The notes: generated from the letters alone by a model not told the origin. Positions 36,161 through 45,346 are shown, counted from the stretch's first letter. The stretch is 64,000 nt of DNA from Halobellus sp. MBLA0158 (GCF_041477585.1 NZ_JBGNYA010000001.1:186001-250000); one strand, 5' to 3'. Numbers and translations: made by a program.

Positions 36161-37150
36161 TTAGAACGGTAGTTCGAGGGGCACGCGCCCCTTCGTGTAC
36201 CCCTCCACCCGACCGGACGGTCTGAGTCGGAAGACCGCGGCCGGCCGGTGGTGGACCTCCGGCTGCTCGGCGAGGATCGCCCGCCACTCGTCGTCGGGGA
36301 ACGACGAGCAGTCGACGAAGAGGACGACGCCGCCGCCGTGTTCTTCCAGTTGGCCGTCGGACTTCGTCTCGGCGGTGTCGCGGACGGCGGCGATCGGCGT
36401 CCCGGCGCTCCGCCTGGCCGTCGGCGTCGGGCGCGTCACCTCGACGAGGATGGCGTCCTCGCCCTTTCCCGCCCGGTAATCGATGGCGTGGCCCGTCGAG
36501 ACGTCGATCTCCGGTTCGATCTCGTAGCCCGCCTTGACGAGGAGGTGGCCGACGTTGAACTCGCCCATCGCGGCGGTCATCCGCGTGAGATCGAGGTACT
36601 CGGAGGTGCCGAGCTTGCCGGCCATCACCTCCCGCCAGTCGTCGAGCGCGCGGGTGCGGAAGAACGACTCGTAGAACTCCAGGGCCTCGTCGCGGTCGGC
36701 GTCGGGAAAGCCCGCGGCATGGTCGCGGAAGAACTCCCGGGTCGTCTCGCGGCCGTCCTTCGAGAGGAAGACGGGGAGGAAGAACCACGAGAGGTGCGGG
36801 TACGGTTCGAGCCAGGGGCTCTCCTCGTGCAGTTGGGCGGTGAGTTCGCGCGTCGCCCACCGCGAGACGTCGCTCGGGACGTGCTCGAAGCTGTACTTGT
36901 CGGTGCGCCAGAGCGCCTCGGGCGTCTCGGTGTTGCCGAGCCAGTAGGCCTCGTCGTCGGACCACAGAAAGAGAGCGACGTCGCCGTTGTCCATCTCGAA
37001 GCGCTCGCCGGTGTAGCCCTCCGGGGGACGGAACCACGGGGAGCGGCGCGTCGCGCCGAGATTCCGGTCGAGATCGCGGTAGATCTGCCCGACCACCCGG
37101 TCTTCGGTCCAGCGACCAGGGGCGTATCGAAAGCGTAGGGGGCGTGCCAC
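36161..37150 (-). CDS. DUF5784-type haloarchaeal protein
   Basis: The 329-residue soluble protein begins MARPLRFRYAPGRWTEDRVV (GTG start) and is rich in aromatic residues, with a FNVGHLLVKAGYEIEPEIDVSTGH segment followed by IDYRAGKGEDAILVEVTRP (about residues 225-243), reminiscent of a restriction-endonuclease-like or PD-(D/E)XK fold (E and VEVT strand). This is only a suggestion. GTATAAAC on the minus strand at 37171-37178 is 26 bases upstream and supports the leaderless GTG start. I recall the family as DUF5784 from halophile annotation. Confidence 0.75.
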   Translation of the reverse strand: MARPLRFRYAPGRWTEDRVVGQIYRDLDRNLGATRRSPWFRPPEGYTGERFEMDNGDVALFLWSDDEAYWLGNTETPEALWRTDKYSFEHVPSDVSRWATRELTAQLHEESPWLEPYPHLSWFFLPVFLSKDGRETTREFFRDHAAGFPDADRDEALEFYESFFRTRALDDWREVMAGKLGTSEYLDLTRMTAAMGEFNVGHLLVKAGYEIEPEIDVSTGHAIDYRAGKGEDAILVEVTRPTPTARRSAGTPIAAVRDTAETKSDGQLEEHGGGVVLFVDCSSFPDDEWRAILAEQPEVHHRPAAVFRLRPSGRVEGYTKGRVPLELPF

Positions 37151-37266
37151 GGTCGTACTAACGCGTCGACCCGTTTATACTGTCGGCTCTGCGGCCCCAG
37201 AATCGGCACCGACGTACGGAGCGGCGACACATATATGTGGGTAACACTCTCACGGTATGGTGTATC

Positions 37267-37440
37267 ATGTCGATGGGCGCATACGACGATGACGAACACG
37301 AACGTCGTGAGCGGAAGAACGGTGCGGTCGATACGGACTTCTCCGACGACCGAACGGTGTATCGGGGATCCGTGGAGTACGAGGCCGGCGAGTCGGCGGA
37401 GGCGCTCCTCGACCAGTTCAAAGAGCTCAACGGGAGCTGA
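37267..37440 (+). CDS. DUF5786-type small acidic protein
   Basis: The 57-residue protein opens MSMGAYDDDEHERRERKNG and ends with SVEYEAGESAEALLDQFKEL. It matches a small halophile family I recall as DUF5786; function unknown. CATATATG at about 37230-37237 serves as TATA element, predicting a start a few bases before the ATG at 37267; a longer reading from 37237 would begin inside the promoter. Confidence 0.72.
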   Translation: MSMGAYDDDEHERRERKNGAVDTDFSDDRTVYRGSVEYEAGESAEALLDQFKELNGS

Positions 37441-37451
37441 ATCCGGCTCTT

Positions 37452-38171
37452 CTAGCCGCGCACGCGGAGCGTCGCCATCGCCGCCACGGAGACGACGGCG
37501 ACGGCGACGACGTGGCCGCCGACCGCGACGAGCAGCACCGGCCGGTCCAGGAGGAACGGCACCATCGCCAACTGGAAGAGGCCGAACGCGACGTTCGTCG
37601 CGTCGAGCCGGCGGAGCTGGCGGGCGGTCTCCGGGTCGACCTCGAACCGTAGCGAGCGCCACAGCGCGACGACGGCCGCCCACCACGAGGTCCCGATCCG
37701 GTAGCAGAGGTCCCAGAGGATCAACAGCGTGAGGTACACCGCGGGCACGGGCGGCTCGGGGCCGAACAGCCCTTCGAGGAGCCCCGGTCCGGCGGTCTGC
37801 GGGTCGAAGACGAATAGGTGCGTCACCAGGGCGACGAACGCGAGCACGCCGAGGACGACCTCGATGCTCGACCCGAAGAGGAGCCGTCGGTACGGCTCGG
37901 GCAGGTCGAGTCGTCGCGTCCGCCGCCCGAACCGCCGCATCACGACGCTGCCGGCGGCGGCGACCGCCACCGCGACCGTGCCCGGGAGGACGGCGTTCCA
38001 GAGGTCGTACGCCCACGCGAGGACGAGTACGCCGGTCTCGAAAAGCACGAGCTGGATCGCCATCGCCTGCAGGTCCGTGAGGTCGACGCCGGGGACCGCG
38101 CCGACGATGCTCTCGTAGACCCAGGTCTCGCCGTACGGCTCGGCCTCCGACCGGAGTTCGGGGCGGGCCAT
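37452..38171 (-). CDS. Haloarchaeal integral membrane protein, unknown function
   Basis: The 239-residue protein has five or six hydrophobic segments after a short N-terminal MARPELRSEAEPYGETW region. A segment LLLILWDLCYRIGTSWWAAVVALWRSL (split over a membrane boundary) and a FGRRTRRLDLPEPYRRLLFGSSIE loop are typical of a conserved halophile membrane family. Its ATG overlaps the stop of the upstream SDR-like gene by one base (TGATG), so the two are co-translated. Function is unknown; the pairing with an epimerase-like protein is the only clue. Confidence 0.75.
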   Translation of the reverse strand: MARPELRSEAEPYGETWVYESIVGAVPGVDLTDLQAMAIQLVLFETGVLVLAWAYDLWNAVLPGTVAVAVAAAGSVVMRRFGRRTRRLDLPEPYRRLLFGSSIEVVLGVLAFVALVTHLFVFDPQTAGPGLLEGLFGPEPPVPAVYLTLLILWDLCYRIGTSWWAAVVALWRSLRFEVDPETARQLRRLDATNVAFGLFQLAMVPFLLDRPVLLVAVGGHVVAVAVVSVAAMATLRVRG

Positions 38172-39097
38172 CAGCGACCGACCCGTCCCGAGGCGCCGGC
38201 GTCGGTCTCGCGGGGCGATTCGTCGCCGAGCGCCCGCGCCACGGCCTCGTCGAACGGCGTTCGGTCGACGTCGATCAGCGACTCGATGCGGTGGTCGCGG
38301 ACGACGACGGGGTTTTTCAGCCCCTCGATCAGCGGGCGCGCGACCGCGGCGGGGACGTCGGTGACGAGGTCGACCCACAGCGAGGACAGGCGCGTCGAGA
38401 GCACGGGCACCGGGAGGACGACCGGCCGCCGGCCGCGCTTGGCGCCGACCCGGAGCAGGATCTCACGGTAGGTGAGGACGTCCGGCCCGCCGATCTCGTA
38501 GGTCTCGCCCGCGGTCTCGGGGAGGGAAAGCACCCCCACGAGGTACGCGATGGCGTCGTCGACGAAGATGGGCTGGCACTTCGTGTCGACCCACCGCGGC
38601 GTCACCATCACCGGCAGCCGCGAGGAGAGTTGCCGGATCATCTCGAAACTCGCCGACCCCCGGCCGATCAGGATCGCGGCCCGGAGCGTCGTGAGCGCGT
38701 AGTCGGCGTCGCCGAGGATCCGCTCGACCTCGCGGCGCGAGCGCAGGTGCTCGGAGAGCCGGTCCCGGTCCTCGCCGAGGCCGCCGAGGTAGATCACGCG
38801 CTCGACCCCGGCCGCGGCGGCCGCGTCCGCGAAGTTCCGCGCCGCGCGGCGGTCGCGCGCCTCGAAGTCGGCGCCGGCGCGCATCGAGTGGACCAGGTAG
38901 TAGGCGGCGTCGACCTCCAGCGCCGCGTCGAAGCTCCCCGGCTCCAGCAGGTCGCCCTCGACGGTCCGAACGCCGTCGGGGGCGTCGTAGCGCCCGGCGT
39001 CGCGGACCAGGGCGGTCACGTCGTGGCCGGCGTCGAGGAGCGCCGGGACGAGCCGGCATCCGACGAACCCCGTCGCCCCCGTCACGAGCACGTCCAT
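38171..39097 (-). CDS. SDR-family NAD(P)-binding epimerase-like protein
   Basis: The 308-residue protein begins MDVLVTGATGFVGCRLVPAL with the GxxGxxG dinucleotide loop, has YYLVHSMRAG and GVERVIYLGGLGED (about residues 92-105) and a C-terminal VDDAIAYLVGVL strand, as in atypical SDRs of the complex I NDUFA9-like or NmrA-like group. The catalytic YxxxK is replaced (YLGG context), so reductase activity is doubtful and a nucleotide-binding or assembly role is possible. GTTAAC on the minus strand about 26 bases upstream gives a leaderless start. It is coupled to a membrane protein. Confidence 0.85.
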   Translation of the reverse strand: MDVLVTGATGFVGCRLVPALLDAGHDVTALVRDAGRYDAPDGVRTVEGDLLEPGSFDAALEVDAAYYLVHSMRAGADFEARDRRAARNFADAAAAAGVERVIYLGGLGEDRDRLSEHLRSRREVERILGDADYALTTLRAAILIGRGSASFEMIRQLSSRLPVMVTPRWVDTKCQPIFVDDAIAYLVGVLSLPETAGETYEIGGPDVLTYREILLRVGAKRGRRPVVLPVPVLSTRLSSLWVDLVTDVPAAVARPLIEGLKNPVVVRDHRIESLIDVDRTPFDEAVARALGDESPRETDAGASGRVGR

Positions 39098-39224
39098 AGC
39101 GGCGGGAGGGCCCCGAGCCTGTTAACGGTTCTCGCCGGGGGACGGATATACGGGTATATGGGCGTCAAAAGCACTCAATAGGGCTCTTAGTTACGCTCAT
39201 ACGGCGATCGGTCGACCGACCCGT

Positions 39225-39956
39225 ATGGACGCGCTCGCGGACGCACAGACCGAAGCGTCGCTCGCCGATCGGATCATCCCCTCCCGGGCCTCGATCCCCG
39301 AGGAGCCGCCCGCGGGGAACTACGTCGTCATCGACGTGACGCACTTTTCGACCACCGTGGTGGAACTGTTCGCCAACGGCGCGGAGTACGTCCACGTCAC
39401 CGAAGAGCGGGGCGACGAACACGCCTTCAAGGAGTCGACGCCGCGGGCGCGGATCGGCGGCGGCAGCAGCCCCGAGTACACGCCCGAGCCGGGCTATGAC
39501 TTCTTCAACTCCCCGAGCTACGTGCAGGACGTCGACGTCGAGGGGCGCCCCACGGCGATGACCTCGACGAACGGCGGCAACGCGGTCACCGACCTCAGAC
39601 GGCGCGGGGGCGACGACGTCTCGATCTACGTCGGCGGGCTGACGAACGCCGCCGCGGTCGCAGACCACCTCGACGGCGCCGAGCGGACGTACCTGGTCGC
39701 CGCCGGCTCGAAGGGCAAGCCCTCGCCGGAGGACACCGTGGGCGCGACCGTGATCGCGCGCCACCTCGACGGCGATCCCCCGAGCGCGGACGAGCAGGCC
39801 CTCTACGAGCAGATCGCCTACCTCGGCAAGGCCCACAAGTACGAGCGGAAGGCCGACGTCCGGATGACCGATCTGGTCGAGTACGACCTCCGCGCCAACT
39901 CCCGGGAGATCGTCCCGGAGCTTCGAGGACAGAAGCTCTACGACGCCGCGGAGTGA
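39225..39956 (+). CDS. ComB-type 2-phosphosulfolactate phosphatase family protein
   Basis: The 243-residue protein has the ComB family pattern: VVIDVTHFSTTVVELFANGAEYVHV at about 34-58, AMTSTNGGNAV near 108-118 and VAAGSKGKPSPEDTVGA near 158-174. In methanogens ComB makes sulfolactate on the way to coenzyme M. Haloarchaea do not make coenzyme M, so the substrate is likely different and the name should be taken as family only. Its stop overlaps the start of a PHP phosphatase gene, suggesting the two phosphatases act together. Confidence 0.85.
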   Translation: MDALADAQTEASLADRIIPSRASIPEEPPAGNYVVIDVTHFSTTVVELFANGAEYVHVTEERGDEHAFKESTPRARIGGGSSPEYTPEPGYDFFNSPSYVQDVDVEGRPTAMTSTNGGNAVTDLRRRGGDDVSIYVGGLTNAAAVADHLDGAERTYLVAAGSKGKPSPEDTVGATVIARHLDGDPPSADEQALYEQIAYLGKAHKYERKADVRMTDLVEYDLRANSREIVPELRGQKLYDAAE

Positions 39957-40729
39957 TGCGGGCGGACTGCCACGCGCACACGACCTACTCCGACGGGGCC
40001 GAGATGGGAGCGATGCTCGATGCGGCCGACCGGGCGGGTCTCGACGCCGTCGGCCTGACCGACCACTGCATCGTCGTCGACGACGACTTCGGCCGGCGGG
40101 AGCGGTACGACCTCGTCGAGACCTACGAGGAGCGCCGCGAGGAGATTCACCGCTACCGCGACCGGATCGACGTCGACGTGCTCGACGCCGCCGAAGTGAG
40201 CTACGTCGCCGACGCGGAGGCGGAGACGCGGCGGTTCCTCGATTCGGCGGATTTCGCGTACACCATCGGGAGCGTCCACTTCGCGGGCGAGTACGACTAC
40301 ACGAGCGGGTCGCAGTACGCGGCCGCGAGCGACGAGGAGCGGCGGGCGGCGGTCGAGCGGTACTACGACGCCGTCGTGTCCGCCGTCGACGCGGGGCTGT
40401 TCGACGTGCTCGGTCACCTCGACCTGCCCGAGCGCGTGCCGCAGCTCCGGGGGCACTCGGCGCGGCGCGACTACGAGCGCGTCGCCGCGGCGCTGGCCGA
40501 AAGCGACACCCTCCCGGAGATCAACGCCGGCCGCCTCCACGACTCGCTGGGACGAGTCCACCCCGATCCGGCGATGATCGAGTGCTTCCGCGCCGAGGGC
40601 GTCCCGTTCGTCGTCGGCTCCGACAGCCACGCGCCGGCGGAGCTCCGCGAGCGAGTGCCCGCGCTTCGGGCGTTTCTGGACGACGCCGACGTCTCGGTCG
40701 TCGACGTCGATGCGGTCGTCTCCGGGTGA
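39956..40729 (+). CDS. PHP-domain phosphatase (histidinol-phosphatase-like)
   Basis: The 257-residue protein has PHP motifs: MRADCHAHTTYSDGAEMG at the start, GLTDHCIVVDD near 32-42, ARA-free EVSYVADAEAE, YTIGSVHFAGEYDYTSG near 101-117, GHLDLPERVPQL and VVGSDSHAPAEL near 220-231. Length and order fit HisK-type histidinol phosphatases, but the family has many substrates. Its ATG overlaps the stop of the ComB-type gene (GTGATG; the GTG three bases upstream is an alternative start), so they form one operon. Confidence 0.85.
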   Translation: MRADCHAHTTYSDGAEMGAMLDAADRAGLDAVGLTDHCIVVDDDFGRRERYDLVETYEERREEIHRYRDRIDVDVLDAAEVSYVADAEAETRRFLDSADFAYTIGSVHFAGEYDYTSGSQYAAASDEERRAAVERYYDAVVSAVDAGLFDVLGHLDLPERVPQLRGHSARRDYERVAAALAESDTLPEINAGRLHDSLGRVHPDPAMIECFRAEGVPFVVGSDSHAPAELRERVPALRAFLDDADVSVVDVDAVVSG

Positions 40730-40745
40730 TCCGAGGGTCTACCCC

Positions 40746-41705
40746 TCAGAGGAACACCCACAGCGCCGCGACGAACAGCAGGGAACCGAAGACGAACGAG
40801 ACGTCCCGCGGCGCGAGCTGCATATGGCCGGTGCGGAGCCGGCGGCTGTCGGGATCGCCAAGGGAGCGGGAGAACCCCTTCGTCTCCATCGCTTCCACGG
40901 TCACCCGCGCGCGCTTGGCGACGTTGAAGATCAGCGGGTAGAACGCCTTCGCGGAGAGCTTCAGGAGGTACGCGAAGTACCGCCACTTCAGGAACCCCTT
41001 CTTCTCGGGGACCTTGCTCCGGAGGCGGAAGGAGTTGATGAGGTTGTGGTACTCCTCGACCAGCAGCGGCATCATCCGATAGCCGTACGTGATCGCGAAG
41101 GTGAGCTGGCGCGGCACGCCCAGCCGGAGCATCCCCTGGCTGATCTTCTTCGGACTCATCGCCGAGAAGACGGCCAGGCTGATGACGGAGATGATCGTGA
41201 GCTTCAGGAAGAACGGCACGACGGCGCCGACGGCGTCGATACCGACCTCCTGGCTGGTCAGGGCGGTGTGGACGCCGCGGCCGACGGCCGTCGCGACGAT
41301 GTCGGCGGACTCGGCGAACACGTCGGGGTTCAGCGTCACGACCGCGTCGGCGACGCGGGAGGCATTCGCGCCGACGTAGCCCACCGCCCGGACGAGGCCG
41401 CCGACGAAGGGGACCATCACGACGAAGAAGCCGACGTTCGTGAGCTGGCCGAAGAGCAAGAGCGCCAGGAGGTACTTGCTGACCTGCGAGAGCGCCGCCA
41501 GGACGAGCGCGGCCGCGAGCATCGCGACGAGCGGGAGCGTGTCGTAGAACAGCCACGGAATGATGACGAAGAGGACGCTCCAGACCAGCACGACGCGCGG
41601 ATCGAACGTGTTCAAGAGCGCGTCGTCGTTGTCGTAGGCCGTCCGCATCAGATCGACCTTGATGTCGTTGATCGAGATGTCCGAGAGGGCGTCGACGTAC
41701 TTCAC
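40746..41705 (-). CDS. ecfT: ECF transporter T component (EcfT)
   Basis: The 319-residue membrane protein has six or more hydrophobic segments and the EcfT signature region in the C-terminal third: FRLRSKVPEKKGFLKWRYF and a later ARVTVEAMETKGFS with the paired A-R/K-G coupling motifs. It carries the energy-coupling contact to the ATPases. The GTG start overlaps the stop of the ATPase gene by four bases (GTGA), which favours it over longer frames. It completes the S-A-T operon read leftwards. Confidence 0.9.
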   Translation of the reverse strand: MKYVDALSDISINDIKVDLMRTAYDNDDALLNTFDPRVVLVWSVLFVIIPWLFYDTLPLVAMLAAALVLAALSQVSKYLLALLLFGQLTNVGFFVVMVPFVGGLVRAVGYVGANASRVADAVVTLNPDVFAESADIVATAVGRGVHTALTSQEVGIDAVGAVVPFFLKLTIISVISLAVFSAMSPKKISQGMLRLGVPRQLTFAITYGYRMMPLLVEEYHNLINSFRLRSKVPEKKGFLKWRYFAYLLKLSAKAFYPLIFNVAKRARVTVEAMETKGFSRSLGDPDSRRLRTGHMQLAPRDVSFVFGSLLFVAALWVFL

Positions 41706-43435
41706 GAGGACCCCTCCGAGAGCACCTCGACCATCGCGTCGGTCGTCAGAGCCGGCGGGGCGACGTCCAGTTCGTCGCAGAGTTCGACCACCTGCGGCGG
41801 GCGGAGGTCGGTCTCGGCGAGGAGTTCGGGGTCGTCGAACACGCGCTCCGGCGGCGCGTCGGCGAGGATCCCGCCGTCGGCCATCACGATCACCCGATCG
41901 GCCCACGAGGCGACCAGTTCGAGGTCGTGGGAGGCGATGACGACCGTCTCGACGCGGCCCTCCGCCTTCCGGAGCATCCCGGTGACCTCGCGGCGACTCT
42001 GGAGGTCGAGGCTCCCGGTCGGCTCGTCGAGCAGCACGACCGTCGGGTCGGTGGCCAGGCCGATCCCGAGCGAGGCCCGGCGCTGCTGGCCGAGGCTCAT
42101 CAGCCGGCCGTCGCGGTCGGCCAGATCCTCCAGGTCCAGATACGCGATGATCTCCTCGACGCGCTCGTCGACGTCAGTCGCACCGCGGTTCCGCAGGTAG
42201 TACGCGACGTCCTTCCGGACCGTGTCCTCAACGAACATCTCCTCGGGGTTCTGGTGGATGTAGACGGTGTCGTCGGCCAGCTCCTCGGGGAGGCTCTCGC
42301 GCGTATCGTGGCCGAGGACCGTCACCGTTCCCTCGTCGGGCGATTCGAGGCCGGTGATGAGCCGCAGCAGCGTCGACTTGCCGGCGCCGTTCGCGCCGAC
42401 CAGGGCGACGCGGTCGCCGGCGTACAGCTCCAGGTCGAGGCCGTCGAGCACTCGGTTGTGACCCTCCCGGAGCGTCGGGTATCCGTGACCGACATCGTCA
42501 AGCGTGACGAGCGACTCGTCGGCCGCGTTCCTCATCCCTCCGCCCTCCGCGCCGCCGTCGGCCGCCGTCCGCGGCGGGCCGTGCGTCGCGCCGGCGTCGG
42601 GGAACGCCGCTCCCGCCTCCGCGACCGTGACCGGGTACCGGCCGTCGGGGAGGGTCCCCATCTCGGACGGCAAATCGGCCGCGATCTGGGTCACCTGCGG
42701 CGGGTGGATGTCGTGTTCGAGCAAGTCGTCGAGGCGGTTCAGCCCGACCTCGACCGGCTCCGTCCAGGCGACGCCGCCGTCGGAGACGAGCGCCATCCGG
42801 TCGCAGTAGTCCGCGATGAACTCGGAGTGGTGCTCGATGACGATGATCGTCTTCCCGTGTTCGTCGTGGAGTCGGCGGAGCTGCTCGTAGGTCGCGCGGG
42901 CGTTCTGCGGATCCAGCTGGGCGGCCGGCTCGTCGATCAGGATGTACTCGGGATCCATCGCGAGCACGCCCGCGAGCGCGACCAAGTGCTGTTGGCCGCC
43001 GCTCAGCTCCCAGACGAAGCGGTCCTCGTGGTCGAGCAGGCCGACGGTCTCCAGCGCCCGCGTGGCGCGCTCGGCGTAGTCGTCGAGGCCGTGATTCAGG
43101 GGGGCGAACTCCACGTCCTCGCGCACCGTCGACTGGACGAGCTGATTCTCGAAGTCCTGGAACACGTAGCCGACCTCGCGCGAGAGCTCGGCGACGTCTG
43201 ACTCGCGGGTGTCGGTTCCGTTGACGGTCACTCGGCCGTCGAAATCGCCCTCGAAGAAGTGCGGAATCAGCCCGTTGAACGTCTTGCACAGCGTCGTCTT
43301 CCCGCTGCCGTTGCCCCCGACGATCGCGGTGAACGAGCCGGACTCGATCGTGAGCGAGGCGTCGCGCAGGACGGGCTCGTCGCTGCCCGGATATCGAAAC
43401 GTCAGATCGGCTACCTCGATGCTGTTGTCGCTCAT
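41702..43435 (-). CDS. ecfA: ECF transporter fused double ATPase (EcfA-EcfA')
   Basis: Two ABC nucleotide-binding domains are fused in 577 residues. The first has Walker A GGNGSGKTT (about residues 40-48), Q-loop VFQDFENQLVQ, signature LSGGQQ and Walker B ILIDEPAAQLDP. The second has Walker A GANGAGKST (about 348-356), IHQNPEEMFVEDTV and Walker B VVLLDEPTGSLDLQS, but its signature reads SLGQQRR rather than LSGGQ. The S-component gene precedes it by 16 bases and T overlaps it by four. It energises vitamin or metal uptake together with the T and S proteins. The altered signature suggests that only one composite site may be fully active. Confidence 0.94.
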   Translation of the reverse strand: MSDNSIEVADLTFRYPGSDEPVLRDASLTIESGSFTAIVGGNGSGKTTLCKTFNGLIPHFFEGDFDGRVTVNGTDTRESDVAELSREVGYVFQDFENQLVQSTVREDVEFAPLNHGLDDYAERATRALETVGLLDHEDRFVWELSGGQQHLVALAGVLAMDPEYILIDEPAAQLDPQNARATYEQLRRLHDEHGKTIIVIEHHSEFIADYCDRMALVSDGGVAWTEPVEVGLNRLDDLLEHDIHPPQVTQIAADLPSEMGTLPDGRYPVTVAEAGAAFPDAGATHGPPRTAADGGAEGGGMRNAADESLVTLDDVGHGYPTLREGHNRVLDGLDLELYAGDRVALVGANGAGKSTLLRLITGLESPDEGTVTVLGHDTRESLPEELADDTVYIHQNPEEMFVEDTVRKDVAYYLRNRGATDVDERVEEIIAYLDLEDLADRDGRLMSLGQQRRASLGIGLATDPTVVLLDEPTGSLDLQSRREVTGMLRKAEGRVETVVIASHDLELVASWADRVIVMADGGILADAPPERVFDDPELLAETDLRPPQVVELCDELDVAPPALTTDAMVEVLSEGSS

Positions 43436-43451
43436 AAAAACGGGAGAGGAC

Positions 43452-44309
43452 TCAGACCTCGGTCTTCTGCTGTCGGTAGAACACGAGCCCGAAGGCCAGC
43501 AGCGCCGCGATGACGATCGGGACGAACAGGAACGACTGGCCGTAGGTCTCGACGAACTGCGGCTGGAACGTGATGAGCCCGCCGCTGGTCTCGCTGAGCG
43601 TCTCGAAGACGAACGCGACCGGCAGGAGGAGGACCCAGGCGACGAGCCGCTTCATCGCCGTCCGATCGAACATCGGGCCGTCACGACCGCTCAGCGGCTC
43701 CATCCCGAGGAGCGGCTCGATCTTCCCGCGGAGCCGCGGGTACAGGAAGTACGCCGGGACCGCGCCGAAGACGATCCCCGCGACGATGATCTGGACGAGC
43801 GCGCCCATCCCCTCGGTCGCCCAGACCGTCTCCGGGAGCCACTGGATCGCTTCGAGCTCCTCGACGCCGACGTAGAACTTCCCGACGTCGATGAGCCACG
43901 CGGCGAACTCCTCCATCGCCTTCGCGAGGAACCCGAGAGCGGCGATCTGCTTCGGGTCCGACGGGTCGGTCACGAGCGCCATCACGAAGAACCACGACGC
44001 CGTGATGACGACGAGGCCCTCGATCGCGCCCAGCGCGCTGAAGTCGCCGATCAGGATCTCCCCGAAGACGATCCCGCCGACCGGGATCGCCAGGCACGCC
44101 CAGAAGGACCGGAACAGCAGGACGACCGCCATCGCGACGAACCAGAAGGGGCCGATCGAGACCCCGAGACCGCCGATCGAGAACTCCGGGAGGAGTTCCG
44201 TGATCATACTCTGCAACCCGTGCAGGGACATCACCAGAATGAACACCATCATGTCCCTGTGGTCGAAGCTGAACACCCCGTCCGTACCGCTCGATGTATT
44301 CATCGCCAT
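43452..44309 (-). CDS. Probable ECF transporter S component, substrate unknown
   Basis: The 285-residue membrane protein has seven or eight hydrophobic segments, begins MAMNTSSGTDGVFSFDHRDM (44309; an ATG two codons later is also possible) and is the first gene of the ECF operon, immediately before the fused ATPase. It is longer than most S components (about 180-220 residues) and shows no motif I can tie to thiamine, biotin, riboflavin or cobalt. Position and topology make it the substrate-binding unit. GGTTAAG on the minus strand at about 44334-44340 is the TATA element, about 27 bases before the start. Confidence 0.72.
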   Translation of the reverse strand: MAMNTSSGTDGVFSFDHRDMMVFILVMSLHGLQSMITELLPEFSIGGLGVSIGPFWFVAMAVVLLFRSFWACLAIPVGGIVFGEILIGDFSALGAIEGLVVITASWFFVMALVTDPSDPKQIAALGFLAKAMEEFAAWLIDVGKFYVGVEELEAIQWLPETVWATEGMGALVQIIVAGIVFGAVPAYFLYPRLRGKIEPLLGMEPLSGRDGPMFDRTAMKRLVAWVLLLPVAFVFETLSETSGGLITFQPQFVETYGQSFLFVPIVIAALLAFGLVFYRQQKTEV

Positions 44310-44460
44310 CCACGCGGGAATCGAGAAACCGACTACTTAACCGATAATATGAGTGATATTTCCGGGTCGGTTCCCGCCCCGTACGGTCGGTAGCGTTGCA
44401 TACCGAACAGTAGTCTATAGACGGGTACGTTCCCGAAAGGTTCGTCGAGCCTCACCGCGC

Positions 44461-45339
44461 TCACTCCCCGACGGCGTCCCAGCCGGGCGTCTCCGGCGCG
44501 CCGCGGGCGACCTCGACGTCGTCGGCCGACGGCGGATCGGACGCGCGCGCTCCGACCTCGCTCGCGGCGTCGGCCCACGCCTCGACCGCGCGGCCGACCC
44601 ACGAGTCGGCGTCGAGGACGTCGGCGGTGGCGGCCGCGGCGCGGTCCTCGTCGACCGCGAGCGATCCCGGTCGGGAGCCGGCGGCGATGCCGACGAACGC
44701 GGCCCGGTCGGTGGCGGTGAGGCCGTCGTTCGAGAGGCGGTCGACGACGCCGGAGAGCTCCTCGGCGTCGGGGTAGGCGAACACCTTCGCGCCGACCGCC
44801 TGAGGGCCGAGCAGGGGCCCGGCGCCATCCTCGGGGTCGTCGTCGAGGAGGCGGTCGCCGCCGAACGCGGCCTCGACGCGCTCGCACTCGGACTCGACGT
44901 CGAGGTCGAGGTTCCGCCCGGGGTAGGTCGCGCACTCGTCGGGGTACAGGTCACCGCCGTGGATCCGACACTGGAGCGTCTCGGGATCGAGGAACGCGCA
45001 CGTTTCGAGCCAGCGCCGCTCGGTCCCGAACGGCGCGACCGGCTTCGGGACGTGGGCGAGCCCGACGAAGAACGCGGGCCGGCCGGCGATAGCGGCGAGG
45101 CGGACGCCGTCGACGACGACGCCCGGCGTGTCTTCGTCGACCCGCCAGAGCCGCGGTCGGAGGGCGTCGCCGAGGCCGCGCTCGACGAACCGCGCGACCT
45201 CGTCGCGGGTCAGGGGGACGAAGTTGTACGCGTCGTCGAGGGGCTCGCCAGGGCCGCGGCGCTCGTGGTCCGAGGGTTCCTCGGCGATCGGCCGCCAGTC
45301 CAGACAGCAGCCGGCACAGCCCTCGCAGTTCAGTTCCAT
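44461..45339 (-). CDS. YkgJ-type cysteine cluster protein
   Basis: The 292-residue soluble protein begins MELNCEGCAGCC and later has TCAFLDPETLQCRIHGGDLYPDECATYPG (interrupted here at residue boundaries), the CxxCxxCC and C-x-C-x-C set of the YkgJ/UPF0153 family, thought to bind zinc or an Fe-S cluster. The C-terminal 130 residues are acidic and helical. The ATG at 45339 begins the cysteine motif; a longer frame to 45504 would overlap the UspA gene. It lies downstream of a UspA and an APC transporter gene on the same strand with short gaps, so the three may be one unit. Function unknown. Confidence 0.85.
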   Translation of the reverse strand: MELNCEGCAGCCLDWRPIAEEPSDHERRGPGEPLDDAYNFVPLTRDEVARFVERGLGDALRPRLWRVDEDTPGVVVDGVRLAAIAGRPAFFVGLAHVPKPVAPFGTERRWLETCAFLDPETLQCRIHGGDLYPDECATYPGRNLDLDVESECERVEAAFGGDRLLDDDPEDGAGPLLGPQAVGAKVFAYPDAEELSGVVDRLSNDGLTATDRAAFVGIAAGSRPGSLAVDEDRAAAATADVLDADSWVGRAVEAWADAASEVGARASDPPSADDVEVARGAPETPGWDAVGE

Positions 45340-45346
45340 CGTGACG

